A DNA stretch of 64,000 nucleotides from Marinobacter sp. LQ44 (lineage in GTDB: Bacteria > Pseudomonadota > Gammaproteobacteria > Pseudomonadales > Oleiphilaceae). How positions within the stretch are numbered: position 1 is the stretch's first letter; each line of letters opens with the position of its first letter. This document shows, in pieces, positions 27,802 through 34,202 of this stretch. Below the pieces are notes generated by a model. That model saw only the letters and a list, made by a program, of their open reading frames with translations, ran no database searches and had not been told where the DNA came from. The stretch spans positions 620,001-684,000 of the forward strand of contig NZ_CP014754.1 in assembly GCF_001447155.2 (NCBI RefSeq). The letters are read 5' to 3'. A program made the position numbers and the translations under genes.

Positions 27802-29007
27802 ATGGCCGAGCGTAAACAGATCACCGGCAAACGGCTTTTCTGGTCACTGATCGCGGTAGTGATTGTGGTCATTGTCGCCTTTATCCTGCGGCCGGAACCG
27901 GTATGGGTAGATCTGTCGACTGCACAACGGGGGCCGCTTGAAGTCACCGTTCTGGAAGAAGGTAAAACCCGGGTAAAAGATCGCTATCTGGTGTCTTCGC
28001 CTGTCACTGGCTTTGTCCATCGGCTCGAACTGGACGTGGGCGATACCGTTATCCCTGGGGAGCTTCTCACCCTGATAGACCCCATGCCCGCCAGCATTCT
28101 GGATGCCCGCAGCCGCGCCGAGGCAGAAGCCCGCGTAGCCGCCGCCCGCTCTGCGCTTCAATCCATCCGGCAGAAAGCCGCAGCGGCGGAAGCCGATGCA
28201 GACTTCAGCCAACAGGAATACCAGCGGTTATTGGCGCTGAAACCTTCCAGCTTCGTTTCGGAGGAACAACTACAACAAGCCAGAACCACCGCCGCCCGTG
28301 CCCAGGCTATATTACGCTCTGCCAGGTTTGATGAAGAAGTGGCCACCCACGAACTGGCGGCCGCCCAAACCCGGCTGCAGGTGTCCAGCGCCGCTAACGG
28401 AGGCAAACCGGCCGAACGCGTTGCCGTGCGCTCGCCCATTCACGGTGCTGTACTCGGGCTGGTCAGAAAAAGCGAAGGCATTGTCCAGGCCGGGGAGCCA
28501 TTACTGGAATTGGGAGACCCAGGCACCCTGGAAGTGGTGGTAGACGTACTGAGTTTCGATGCGGTGAAACTGGAGCCCGGGCTGGCCACCCGCCTTACGG
28601 GCTGGGGCGGCCCCACACTTGATGCCGTTATCCGGCGAGTAGAGCCGGTCGGCTTCCAGGATGTCTCGGCGCTTGGCGTTGAGGAACAACGGGTAAAAGT
28701 CATCGCGGATATGCTCAGCCCCCACGAGCACTGGCAACTTCTGGGCGATGGCTACCGCGTGGATGCCGAGTTTATCCTTTGGCAAGCGGAGGACACCCTG
28801 CAAGTCCCCGCCTCCGCCCTGTTCCGCCATAACAATGGGTACGCGGTATTCAAGGTGACCGGAGACCGCGCCAACGTCCAGCCAGTGGAGACCGGCCCCG
28901 GTAACGGACTGAACACCGCTATCCTGTCGGGACTCAATGAAGGCGACCGCGTTGTAAGGCACCCGGGGCGTGGACTGAATGATGGAGATCGAGTCCGGGT
29001 TCGTTGA
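27802..29007 (+). CDS. HlyD/MacA-family periplasmic adaptor
   Basis: A 401-residue membrane-fusion protein. One N-terminal anchor (about 12-30) precedes a lipoyl half (VSSPVTGFVHRLELDVGDTV), an alpha-helical hairpin rich in Ala/Gln (about 105-195), the second lipoyl half (VRSPIHGAVLGLVRKSEGIVQAG) and beta-barrel/MP domains. It lies 23 bases after the FtsX-type permease with GGGAA as ribosome site, and links that transporter to the outer membrane; no TolC-like gene is adjacent. Confidence 0.9.
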   Translation: MAERKQITGKRLFWSLIAVVIVVIVAFILRPEPVWVDLSTAQRGPLEVTVLEEGKTRVKDRYLVSSPVTGFVHRLELDVGDTVIPGELLTLIDPMPASILDARSRAEAEARVAAARSALQSIRQKAAAAEADADFSQQEYQRLLALKPSSFVSEEQLQQARTTAARAQAILRSARFDEEVATHELAAAQTRLQVSSAANGGKPAERVAVRSPIHGAVLGLVRKSEGIVQAGEPLLELGDPGTLEVVVDVLSFDAVKLEPGLATRLTGWGGPTLDAVIRRVEPVGFQDVSALGVEEQRVKVIADMLSPHEHWQLLGDGYRVDAEFILWQAEDTLQVPASALFRHNNGYAVFKVTGDRANVQPVETGPGNGLNTAILSGLNEGDRVVRHPGRGLNDGDRVRVR

Positions 29008-29132
29008 GCCGCTACATTGCTCCTTCTGTGCATAGCGCGCGGCGGAAAGCCGTCACCGCGCTGCCATTCGTTGGCATCTATGTTTTTCTCGCGACCAAGA
29101 ATATCGATTCATGACTGGTCTGCCACTCTCGC

Positions 29133-29345
29133 TCAATAGTAAAACCTGATTTCAGTAGCTTGGAAGTCAGCTGACTCTCGGATAGCGGTAGCGCCACTGC
29201 CACATCCAAACTCGAGTACCTTCCAGTCCGATTTCAGGAACGCTTGAGTAATGGCCAACTTTTGCTGATATGTAGCTTCATCTTTGACAGGGCTTTTTAT
29301 GTATTTCTCTACACAGTTATCCCAAAATTTCTTTGAATCTTTCAT
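29133..29345 (-). pseudogene. Remnant of a class I SAM-dependent methyltransferase
   Basis: About 70 residues starting MKDSKKFWDNCVEKYIKSP and reaching the SAM-binding motif KVLEFGCGSGATAI, after which the sequence loses similarity and stops within 15 codons. Intact relatives continue for over 100 residues with the rest of the Rossmann fold, so this is a 3'-truncated gene. It lies between the HlyD gene and the antiporter at the distal edge of the integron region. The stretch 29008-29132 shows no gene. Confidence 0.7.
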
Positions 29346-29474
29346 GACGCCTGTATCCCATTGGCACTTCGGAGCCATAAAAGAAATGGGTCCTGGGAAC
29401 ATGCCAGGCCGCATTAAAAACGATGCCCCCGTGCCTGCGACGGTTATGCATTTGGCTCTGACCAGACTGCATAT

Positions 29475-30434
29475 TCATTGCCATTTGGTGAAACTCAGAC
29501 CTACATATACACCGTAACCCAACAGGAGCAACCCTCCTTCGAGCCTGCTAAGCCGATTGCCCGTGTACAAAAAGAACAACAGAATTAACGATGTTCCCAA
29601 CATGACCCATTGATCAAACTGCAGGATTCGCTCATGGACTGGAAGCGGTTGTAGCAACGCCGAAATGCCGAGTATTCCCAGAAGATTGAAGATATTACTG
29701 CCAAGAATATTGCCAATAGCAACATCCGCATGTCGGCGGAATGCCGCGATTACCGATATCGAAAGCTCGGGCAAAGACGTGCCAACCGCCACAAGGGTCA
29801 AACCTATCACAGCTTCTGAGACACCAAACGACTCGGCTATTCCCACGGCTCCGTTCAACATTACTTGTGATCCGGCGACCAAAAGGGCCAAACCCAATAC
29901 CACCGCCATTACTATCCATAGAGTTGTTTTAGGCAGAGACGTGACTTCTTCCCCTTCAGCTATGTGTAGCCCTGCAGACGGCGCTTCTCCAGAGCGCTCG
30001 GTCCAATAGGCCCAGATCAGATAAGCGGCCAGTGCCAATAGGAATATGGCAGCGTCAGTCCTCACCAGAGCATCCCCACCGACAAGCACAAGAAACAAAA
30101 TACTGGCAGCTACAACCGTGACACCATCCCGCCGCAAGACCAGCGGCTTGACAGCAAGAGGTGTGATCAATGCGCACAAGCCTAGAATCAGAAGGATGTT
30201 ACCGATGTTGCTGCCCACAACATTACCGACTGCGATGTCGGGCCGTTCACTGAGAGCTGCCTCAATTGAGACCACCAGCTCTGGCGCAGATGTACCGAAA
30301 CCGACGATTAGCAAGCCGCTGAGAAGCGGTGAAATACCTAGCCGATTTGCTGCTGCCAGAGACCCTCTGATAAGCGCCTCGCCACCACCCGTTAAAAGCA
30401 AAACTCCGATACCGACGAACAGCAGGTCCAACAT
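29475..30434 (-). CDS. Calcium/sodium antiporter, CaCA family
   Basis: A 319-residue inner-membrane exchanger of the YrbG type. Two inverted alpha-repeats are clear: GFGTSAPELVVSI with GNVVGSNIGNILLI in the first half and AVGTSLPELSISV with GNILGSNIFNLLGI in the second; the Glu and Asn residues in these form the ion sites. About ten hydrophobic segments surround a short central hydrophilic loop (about 147-168). It lies just past the last, decayed part of the cassette array; whether it was once a cassette is not clear. GC content looks lower than the core genes. Confidence 0.93.
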   Translation of the reverse strand: MLDLLFVGIGVLLLTGGGEALIRGSLAAANRLGISPLLSGLLIVGFGTSAPELVVSIEAALSERPDIAVGNVVGSNIGNILLILGLCALITPLAVKPLVLRRDGVTVVAASILFLVLVGGDALVRTDAAIFLLALAAYLIWAYWTERSGEAPSAGLHIAEGEEVTSLPKTTLWIVMAVVLGLALLVAGSQVMLNGAVGIAESFGVSEAVIGLTLVAVGTSLPELSISVIAAFRRHADVAIGNILGSNIFNLLGILGISALLQPLPVHERILQFDQWVMLGTSLILLFFLYTGNRLSRLEGGLLLLGYGVYVGLSFTKWQ

Positions 30435-30469
30435 AATTTTTAGCTTCCTGTTGAGAACTTGGTAGAAAA

Positions 30470-30505
30470 TGGGTGCGTCCGGTGGAGGGCCAAAGGCCCG
30501 GAATG
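30470..30505. repeat. Relic attC fragment at the distal end of the array
   Basis: GTGCGTCCGGTGGAGGGCC followed by AAAGGCCCGGA matches the left part of the attC arms seen at 33373-33456 and 40327-40410, but the core boxes are missing. Confidence 0.55.
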
Positions 30506-30694
30506 GTATTCGCCCCAGCCCATATACTCTTAATACTTTGTCATTGCGTCAAAATGGGAGTGTGCTTCGCAGGTTCAGACAAGCTTTGAGCCAGGTTCGA
30601 GCAGAGCCCGAGCATCATTTCCTTGCTCACCGGCAAGACACAAGGTTTCTAACCCGTCCTCGTCCATCCGCAGTTCATACTTCCCTTTGGACAT
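30502..30694 (-). pseudogene. Decayed cassette gene with two in-frame stops
   Basis: Reading the minus strand from ATG at 30694 gives MSKGKYELRMDEDGLETLCL... and then SKLV, a TGA at 30575-30577, TCEAHSHFDAMTKY, a TAA at 30530-30532, and EYMGWGEYHS. The frame continues sensibly past both stops with no indel, so this looks like a small acidic protein of about 65 residues inactivated by point mutations (Trp and Tyr codons the likely originals). The ATG lies at the edge of the attC at 30693-30762, as for other cassettes read leftward. Family and function unknown. Confidence 0.65.
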
Positions 30695-30762
30695 TTAACG
30701 CTTGGCTTTGCAGCGTGCCGGAGGCCAGCGCAGGCACGTCCGACAACAGCCATTGGTTAAAT
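30693..30762. repeat. attC site
   Basis: Outer boxes ATTTAAC (30693) and GTTAAAT (30756) bracket a 70-base imperfect palindrome with AACGCTTGG/CCATTGGTT arms. It separates the decayed cassette from the ccdAB cassette. Confidence 0.75.
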
Positions 30763-30816
30763 ACTTGCATGCGCATAAGATCAAGGCTTGTATTCTAAAT
30801 CTTCTGGGAGGCCCTC

Positions 30817-31061
30817 ATGGCCGAACTCTATAACTTAGCCGCCCCCAAAAGGCAGCGAACCTCTCAATCAATAGCGATCTTCTGCGTAAGACCCGGGAAC
30901 TGAACATTAACTTGTCTGCCACTCTGGAACGAGCTCTGAAAGAAGAGCTTTCGAAACGCGAAGCCGCTCAATGGGTTGAAAAGAATCGTGCTGCGAGAAA
31001 AAGCTACAACGATTTCGTCGAACAACATGGATGCTTCGGCGACGAATTCAGGGAGTTTTGA
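30817..31061 (+). pseudogene. ccdA: CcdA-type antitoxin, frameshifted
   Basis: An ATG at 30817 with GGGAGG upstream begins MAELYNLAAPKRQ, then the frame breaks near 30851-30857. One base inserted there would continue into NLSINSDLLRKTRELNINLS...FVEQHGCFGDEFREF, a typical CcdA with an N-terminal ribbon-helix-helix and a C-terminal toxin-binding tail. The C-terminal frame has no start codon before the break; a TTG 18 codons in would lose the DNA-binding strand. The stop overlaps the ccdB ATG (TGATG). Either a real mutation leaving the toxin unguarded or a sequencing error. Confidence 0.8.
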
Positions 31062-31378
31062 TGGCACAGTTCGATGTGTACCCCAACCCGAGCAAAATCA
31101 GCAAGGCTCACTATCCTTACCTTGTGGACGTTCAAAGAAGCCTTCTGAGCGATTTGACAACTCGCACTGTTATCCCTTTGGGCAAACGTTCTGCCTTCAA
31201 TGGTGAAGCCATGCAAGGGCTCACTCCCGAAATAAGCTTTGCCGATCAAGAGCTGTTGCTGTTAACTCCGCAAATTTCCTCCGTGCCTGAAAAATATCGG
31301 AAGAGCCCTATTGGCTCTCTCTCACATTTCAGAGACCAGATTGTTGGAGCTTTGGACCTGGCTACCACCGGCATTTAA
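31061..31378 (+). CDS. ccdB: CcdB-type gyrase-poisoning toxin
   Basis: A 105-residue homologue of plasmid F CcdB, which traps the gyrase A-DNA cleavage complex. The start MAQFDVYPNPSK, the core PYLVDVQRSLLSDL, TRTVIPL and the C-terminal end TTGI match the family; the last residues of CcdB (Trp-Gly-Ile in F) contact GyrA and here read TGI, with Trp replaced. The target GyrA is encoded in this window. ATG at 31061 overlaps the ccdA stop. The cassette is on the plus strand, against the reading direction of the array. Confidence 0.88.
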   Translation: MAQFDVYPNPSKISKAHYPYLVDVQRSLLSDLTTRTVIPLGKRSAFNGEAMQGLTPEISFADQELLLLTPQISSVPEKYRKSPIGSLSHFRDQIVGALDLATTGI

Positions 31379-31450
31379 CGCGAAGCGCACCGGTGACCTT
31401 GACGTAGCGAAGCGGAGACAAGGGCATGCGAGTGACGCGCCTGGTTAGCT
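31373..31450. repeat. attC site
   Basis: ATTTAAC at 31373 and GTTAGCT at 31444 bracket arms CGCGAAGCGC and GCGCCTGGTT. It contains the ccdB stop codon at one side and the stop of the leftward toxin gene at the other. Confidence 0.8.
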
Positions 31451-31747
31451 GTTCCCAAGCATGTATGCACGAAGCTGCCGCTCCTCTCGCATGACATAGA
31501 GGACAAGAACCCGCTTCTCATCCTCACGATAAAAAATGCGACACGGTGGAGCAACCACTTCCCTGTATACCGAATTAGGGAGCTCTGGAGGAATCCGCCC
31601 GGATTGGGGAAAATCTTCCAAGCGGTCGATTTTTTCAAAAACTTCCTGGACCAAATGACTTGCGGCGGCAGGATTATCCAGGGCAATGTACTCAGCGATA
31701 GCATCCAGTTCCTGAAGGGCCGGCTCCGTCCAGACTACTTCAGCCAT
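31445..31747 (-). CDS. RelE/ParE-family toxin
   Basis: A 100-residue ParE/RelE-fold protein: VVWTEPALQELDAIAEYIALDNPAAA, then FPQSGRIPPELPNSVYREVVAPPCRIFYRED and a final VLYVMREERQL. The R-x-x-x-x-P-x-R-I-x-Y pattern is the usual signature. The target (gyrase for ParE, mRNA for RelE) is not readable from sequence. It overlaps its antitoxin gene by 13 bases, and its stop codon lies inside the attC core box GTTAGCT, a common arrangement in tight cassettes. Confidence 0.87.
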   Translation of the reverse strand: MAEVVWTEPALQELDAIAEYIALDNPAAASHLVQEVFEKIDRLEDFPQSGRIPPELPNSVYREVVAPPCRIFYREDEKRVLVLYVMREERQLRAYMLGNS

Positions 31748-31992
31748 TTACTCATTTTCTCCCTGGCCTCACTTTGGCTGTACGTTCTTCCTTCAAGTAC
31801 AGCACGCTCTCCTCGTGAGAGCCCCTCAAGCAGCTCAAGTCGGCGCTGCATAAACTCGTAATCCTGCACATCGACAAGGTATGCGGATGGCTGGCCATGC
31901 TCCGTGATCAGTACCGGCTCTTTAGTCAAGTGCAGATCTGCCAGAATCTTTGTGGCTTGGCGCTTGAGGTTCGTAACAAGCTCAACTTTCAT
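31735..31992 (-). CDS. Phd/YefM-family antitoxin
   Basis: An 85-residue antitoxin starting MKVELVTNLKRQATKILADLH, then EPVLITEHGQPSAYLVDVQDYE, the characteristic Phd/YefM DNA-binding fold, and a helical C-terminal tail that should wrap the toxin. The ATG at 31992 is preceded by GGGTGAG. Encoded just upstream of the RelE/ParE-type toxin on the minus strand, in array reading direction. Confidence 0.87.
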   Translation of the reverse strand: MKVELVTNLKRQATKILADLHLTKEPVLITEHGQPSAYLVDVQDYEFMQRRLELLEGLSRGERAVLEGRTYSQSEAREKMSKWLK

Positions 31993-32054
31993 GGGCTCAC
32001 CCTGATCCAAATTGATAGTGACACTATAGTGTCACTTTGCAGGTGAGGCAATCA

Positions 32055-32139
32055 CCGCTAGCGCCTGCAGCATGCGCGCCCTTGAAATGGAGCCGGAGGC
32101 GCAATGTAAAGGGCGTCGCCGTGCCTGCATTGGTTAGCA
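32055..32139. repeat. attC site, family with GCATGCGCGCCC arms
   Basis: CCGCTAG (32055, a one-base variant of the usual TAAC box) and GTTAGCA (32133) bracket GCCTGCAGCATGCGCGCCC and the complementary GGGCGTCGCCGTGCCTGC. Nearly the same palindrome occurs at 36141-36224. Confidence 0.75.
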
Positions 32140-32177
32140 CTTGTTGACGCCCGTGTATATGCTGATAATATACTTTT

Positions 32178-32489
32178 ATGATCAACTGGGCACAAGTTAC
32201 TGGCTTTGACTGGGACGAAGGCAACTCCCGCAAGAACGCGGAGAAACATGGCGCAAACCAGTCCGAAGCGGAAGAAATTTTCTTTAACGAACCACTTCTG
32301 GTGCTGGTTGACTCCAAGCACAGCCAGACTGAGGCCCGTTTTCATGCCCTTGGTTCAACGGATGATGAGAGACTGCTCCACATTACGTTCACACTAAGGC
32401 AGAACGGTACGCTGATTCGGGTGATTTCCGCTCGCGACATGCACCGCAAAGAGAGGGCTGTTTATGAGCAAGCTAAAAAAGATGCCTGA
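32178..32489 (+). CDS. brnT: BrnT-family ribonuclease toxin
   Basis: A 103-residue RelE-fold toxin of the BrnT family: FDWDEGNSRKNAEKHGANQSEAEEIFF near the N terminus, ARFHALGSTDDERLLHITFTLR in the middle, and IRVISARDMHRKERAVYE at the end, all diagnostic of BrnT/COG2929. It cleaves or inhibits mRNA translation in characterised members. The brnA antitoxin follows with a 26-base overlap. The cassette is on the plus strand and carries its own upstream region. Confidence 0.9.
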   Translation: MINWAQVTGFDWDEGNSRKNAEKHGANQSEAEEIFFNEPLLVLVDSKHSQTEARFHALGSTDDERLLHITFTLRQNGTLIRVISARDMHRKERAVYEQAKKDA

Positions 32490-32736
32490 ATTTAAAACTG
32501 AAGCAGAAGAGCGAGAGTTCTGGGAAACCCACGATTCCACAGATTACCTAGATTGGAGTCAGGCCAAGCCGGCATCGTTCCCGAAGCTGAAACCCTCAAC
32601 CAAGACGATCTCACTCCGGTTGCCGGAAACCTTGCTTGATCGGATCAAAATCGAAGCCAACAAGCGGGACATGCCCTATCAATCACTGATCAAGGCTTGG
32701 CTTGCGGACGATGTGAACGACAGCCGTCGGACCTGA
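32464..32736 (+). CDS. brnA: BrnA-type CopG antitoxin
   Basis: A 90-residue antitoxin. An N-terminal toxin-binding arm (MPEFKTEAEEREFWETHDST) is followed by a ribbon-helix-helix DNA-binding module, KTISLRLPETLLDRIKIEANKRDMPYQSLIKAWL. This layout is the CopG/BrnA family that pairs with BrnT and autorepresses the operon. It overlaps brnT and ends just before the attC at 32738. Confidence 0.9.
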   Translation: MSKLKKMPEFKTEAEEREFWETHDSTDYLDWSQAKPASFPKLKPSTKTISLRLPETLLDRIKIEANKRDMPYQSLIKAWLADDVNDSRRT

Positions 32737-32737
32737 G

Positions 32738-32816
32738 GTGCTAACGCGAAGCTTTGCGGCAATTTTGGAGCCGCGAAGCGGCGGAAAATCGGTCGCTGTG
32801 CAGCCGATTGTTAAAT
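32738..32816. repeat. attC site, family with GAAGCTTTGCGGC arms
   Basis: A TGCTAAC-type box (32738) and GTTAAAT (32810) bracket GCGAAGCTTTGCGGC and GCCGCGAAGCGG arms. The same left half recurs at 35494 beside the first IS copy. Confidence 0.8.
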
Positions 32817-32870
32817 CCTTTGGCGTACAGTATCCTGACCATGGTCAACATCCTGTACAGGAGCAACCTT

Positions 32871-33122
32871 ATGGATGCCATTAGCTACACAGCCGCTAGA
32901 ACCAATCTAGCAAAAACCATGGAGCAGGTCTGTGAAGACCATTCCCCTGTGATCATCACCCGGAGCAAGTCGCAGTCCGTGGTAATGATCTCCCTAGAGG
33001 ACTACGAGGCGCTGCAAGAGACTGCATACCTTCTGCGCTCACCAAAAAACGCACGGCGTTTGCTGGAATCCGTTGCCGAGCTGGAGCAAGGCGGTGGTCA
33101 AGAAAAGGAACTTCTTGAATGA
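32871..33122 (+). CDS. yefM: YefM antitoxin, copy 1
   Basis: An 83-residue Phd/YefM antitoxin: MDAISYTAARTNLAKTMEQVCEDHSPVIITR, then SVVMISLEDYEALQETAYLLRSPKNARRL, the hallmark of YefM paired with YoeB. The ATG at 32871 has ACAGGAG upstream. It overlaps the yoeB gene as ATGA. A near-identical copy lies at 39825-40076. Confidence 0.93.
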   Translation: MDAISYTAARTNLAKTMEQVCEDHSPVIITRSKSQSVVMISLEDYEALQETAYLLRSPKNARRLLESVAELEQGGGQEKELLE

Positions 33123-33373
33123 AACTCATCTTCTCCGAGAACGCCTGGGAAGACTATCTGTACTGGCAGAAAACCGACAAAAAGATTCTTAACCGAATCA
33201 ACAAACTGATCAAAGAGACCAAACGAGAACCGTTCGAAGGTGTTGGCAAACCAGAGCCCCTCAAACACAGCCTCGCCGGGTACTGGTCCCGCCGGATCAA
33301 CGAAGAACACCGAATAGTTTACAAAGTCACGGATGACGCTTTGCTTATCGCCCAGCTCCGGTATCACTACTGA
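33119..33373 (+). CDS. yoeB: YoeB toxin, copy 1
   Basis: An 84-residue ribosome-dependent mRNA endonuclease. It shows KLIFSENAWEDYLYWQKTDKKILNRINKLI, EPLKHSLAGYWSRRINEEHRIVYKV and a final QLRYHY, where the Glu, Arg and C-terminal His/Tyr are the YoeB active-site set. Translation is coupled to yefM. The second copy (40073-40327) differs at one residue visible here, Lys to Asn in LIKETK/LINETK. Confidence 0.95.
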   Translation: MKLIFSENAWEDYLYWQKTDKKILNRINKLIKETKREPFEGVGKPEPLKHSLAGYWSRRINEEHRIVYKVTDDALLIAQLRYHY

Positions 33374-33456
33374 CTTAACGCCAGCCATCAACGCCCTGAC
33401 AAGGGCGTCCCGTGGAGGGCCATCGGCCCGGAAAAGACTTAATGGCTTTGTTAATT
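33373..33456. repeat. attC site, copy shared with 40327-40410
   Basis: ACTTAAC (33373) and GTTAATT (33450) bracket GGGCGTCCCGTGGAGGGCC and complementary bases. The site at 40327 is almost identical. Confidence 0.8.
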
Positions 33457-33486
33457 TGCGGCTCCAAGCCGACTACGAACATGTGT

Positions 33487-33708
33487 TTATTTCCTGCGGC
33501 GTGTACGCCACAAACCCCACCCGCCAACAATGAGAAGAAAAAGGTTCGCCAGCAGTGAAGCTCCCCAAAACTGAATGTTAGCGGATTGCTGCTCCAACAT
33601 TTCTGGCGTTGCATCCTGATAAGGAAGGGAGGCTCCTGACAATTCCAGGAAGCTGAAAAGAGCCCCTAAAAGCCCAATCACAACGAAAATGAAGCTCCCT
33701 ACTCGCAT
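33487..33708 (-). CDS. Small two-helix membrane protein, copy 1
   Basis: A 73-residue cassette protein not recognised. Two hydrophobic segments (about 5-24 and 49-67) are joined by an acidic/polar loop (LPYQDATPEMLEQQSANIQ) and followed by a basic tail RTRRRK, so both ends are probably cytosolic. AGGAA lies upstream of the ATG. The second copy at 40441-40662 differs by one residue in the tail (Arg/Cys). It reads in array direction. Confidence 0.7.
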   Translation of the reverse strand: MRVGSFIFVVIGLLGALFSFLELSGASLPYQDATPEMLEQQSANIQFWGASLLANLFLLIVGGWGLWRTRRRK

Positions 33709-33720
33709 GCTATTCCTGCA

Positions 33721-33792
33721 ATTTAACGCCAGTGGTAATGGGCGGCAACGGAGCGCAGCGTAGTTGGCGTCCCGTTGACCACCTTGTTAAAA
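33721..33792. repeat. attC site
   Basis: ATTTAAC (33721) and GTTAAAA (33786) bracket GGCAACGGAGCGCAGCGTAGTTG, a 72-base palindrome. It marks where copy 1 of the duplicated block stops matching copy 2. Confidence 0.75.
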
Positions 33793-33814
33793 GGCCGGAA
33801 TCGACGACTCAGAG

Positions 33815-34021
33815 TTATTCGAGATCCCCGAAGTAATATAGCGCCGCTGGCACTCCTCCCATCCCGGAGCCAAGAGCAAGCCCGAGAGCCAATCCCTCAA
33901 GTGGATCCCAAACAGTGAATCCAATCGCTGCACCGACACCAATGCCCGACCCCATTCCTCCAATGAGCCAAGCTACTGCCTTTTGTTGACCTGGTCGTTT
34001 CTGTTGCTCATTTTTGCCCAT
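33815..34021 (-). CDS. Small glycine-rich membrane protein
   Basis: A 68-residue cassette protein not recognised. A basic N terminus (MGKNEQQKRPGQQK) is followed by two Gly/Ala-rich hydrophobic stretches (about 17-36 and 42-62), a glycine-zipper-like pattern. GGAG lies eight bases before the ATG, within the adjacent attC. It reads in array direction. Confidence 0.6.
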   Translation of the reverse strand: MGKNEQQKRPGQQKAVAWLIGGMGSGIGVGAAIGFTVWDPLEGLALGLALGSGMGGVPAALYYFGDLE

Positions 34022-34115
34022 TGCTTAACTCCACGAACATTGGCTTGTCTCGAGTGAATTTAGCAGCCTTACGAAGGCATTGAAGCCGAGAGGTCTCAGT
34101 ACAGCCTGTTAACGA
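34022..34115. repeat. attC site abutting the first IS1111-type copy
   Basis: GCTTAAC (34022) and GTTAACG (34109) bracket a looser palindrome containing AGCCTTACGAAGGCATTGAAGCC. GTTAACG is also the left box of the next attC, so two sites appear to lie back to back with no gene between. Confidence 0.55.
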
Positions 34116-34202
34116 ATGATATGGACTCCCCCTGCTCCCACGGCATCTATGTGCCACATTGAAGGTGTCTGACATCTTCAATCAAAAGCAGGAGGAGTCA
34201 CC

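Noticed and set aside
30502..30694. Stop-codon recoding (TGA as Trp or selenocysteine, TAA as Tyr)
   Set aside because: Neighbouring genes use TGA and TAA as normal stops, there is no selenocysteine-type hairpin evident, and two different stops in one silent cassette are best explained by mutation.
30469..30798. 109-codon plus-strand frame over the relic attC and attC
   Set aside because: It runs through two recombination sites and the decayed cassette gene on the other strand, with no family similarity.
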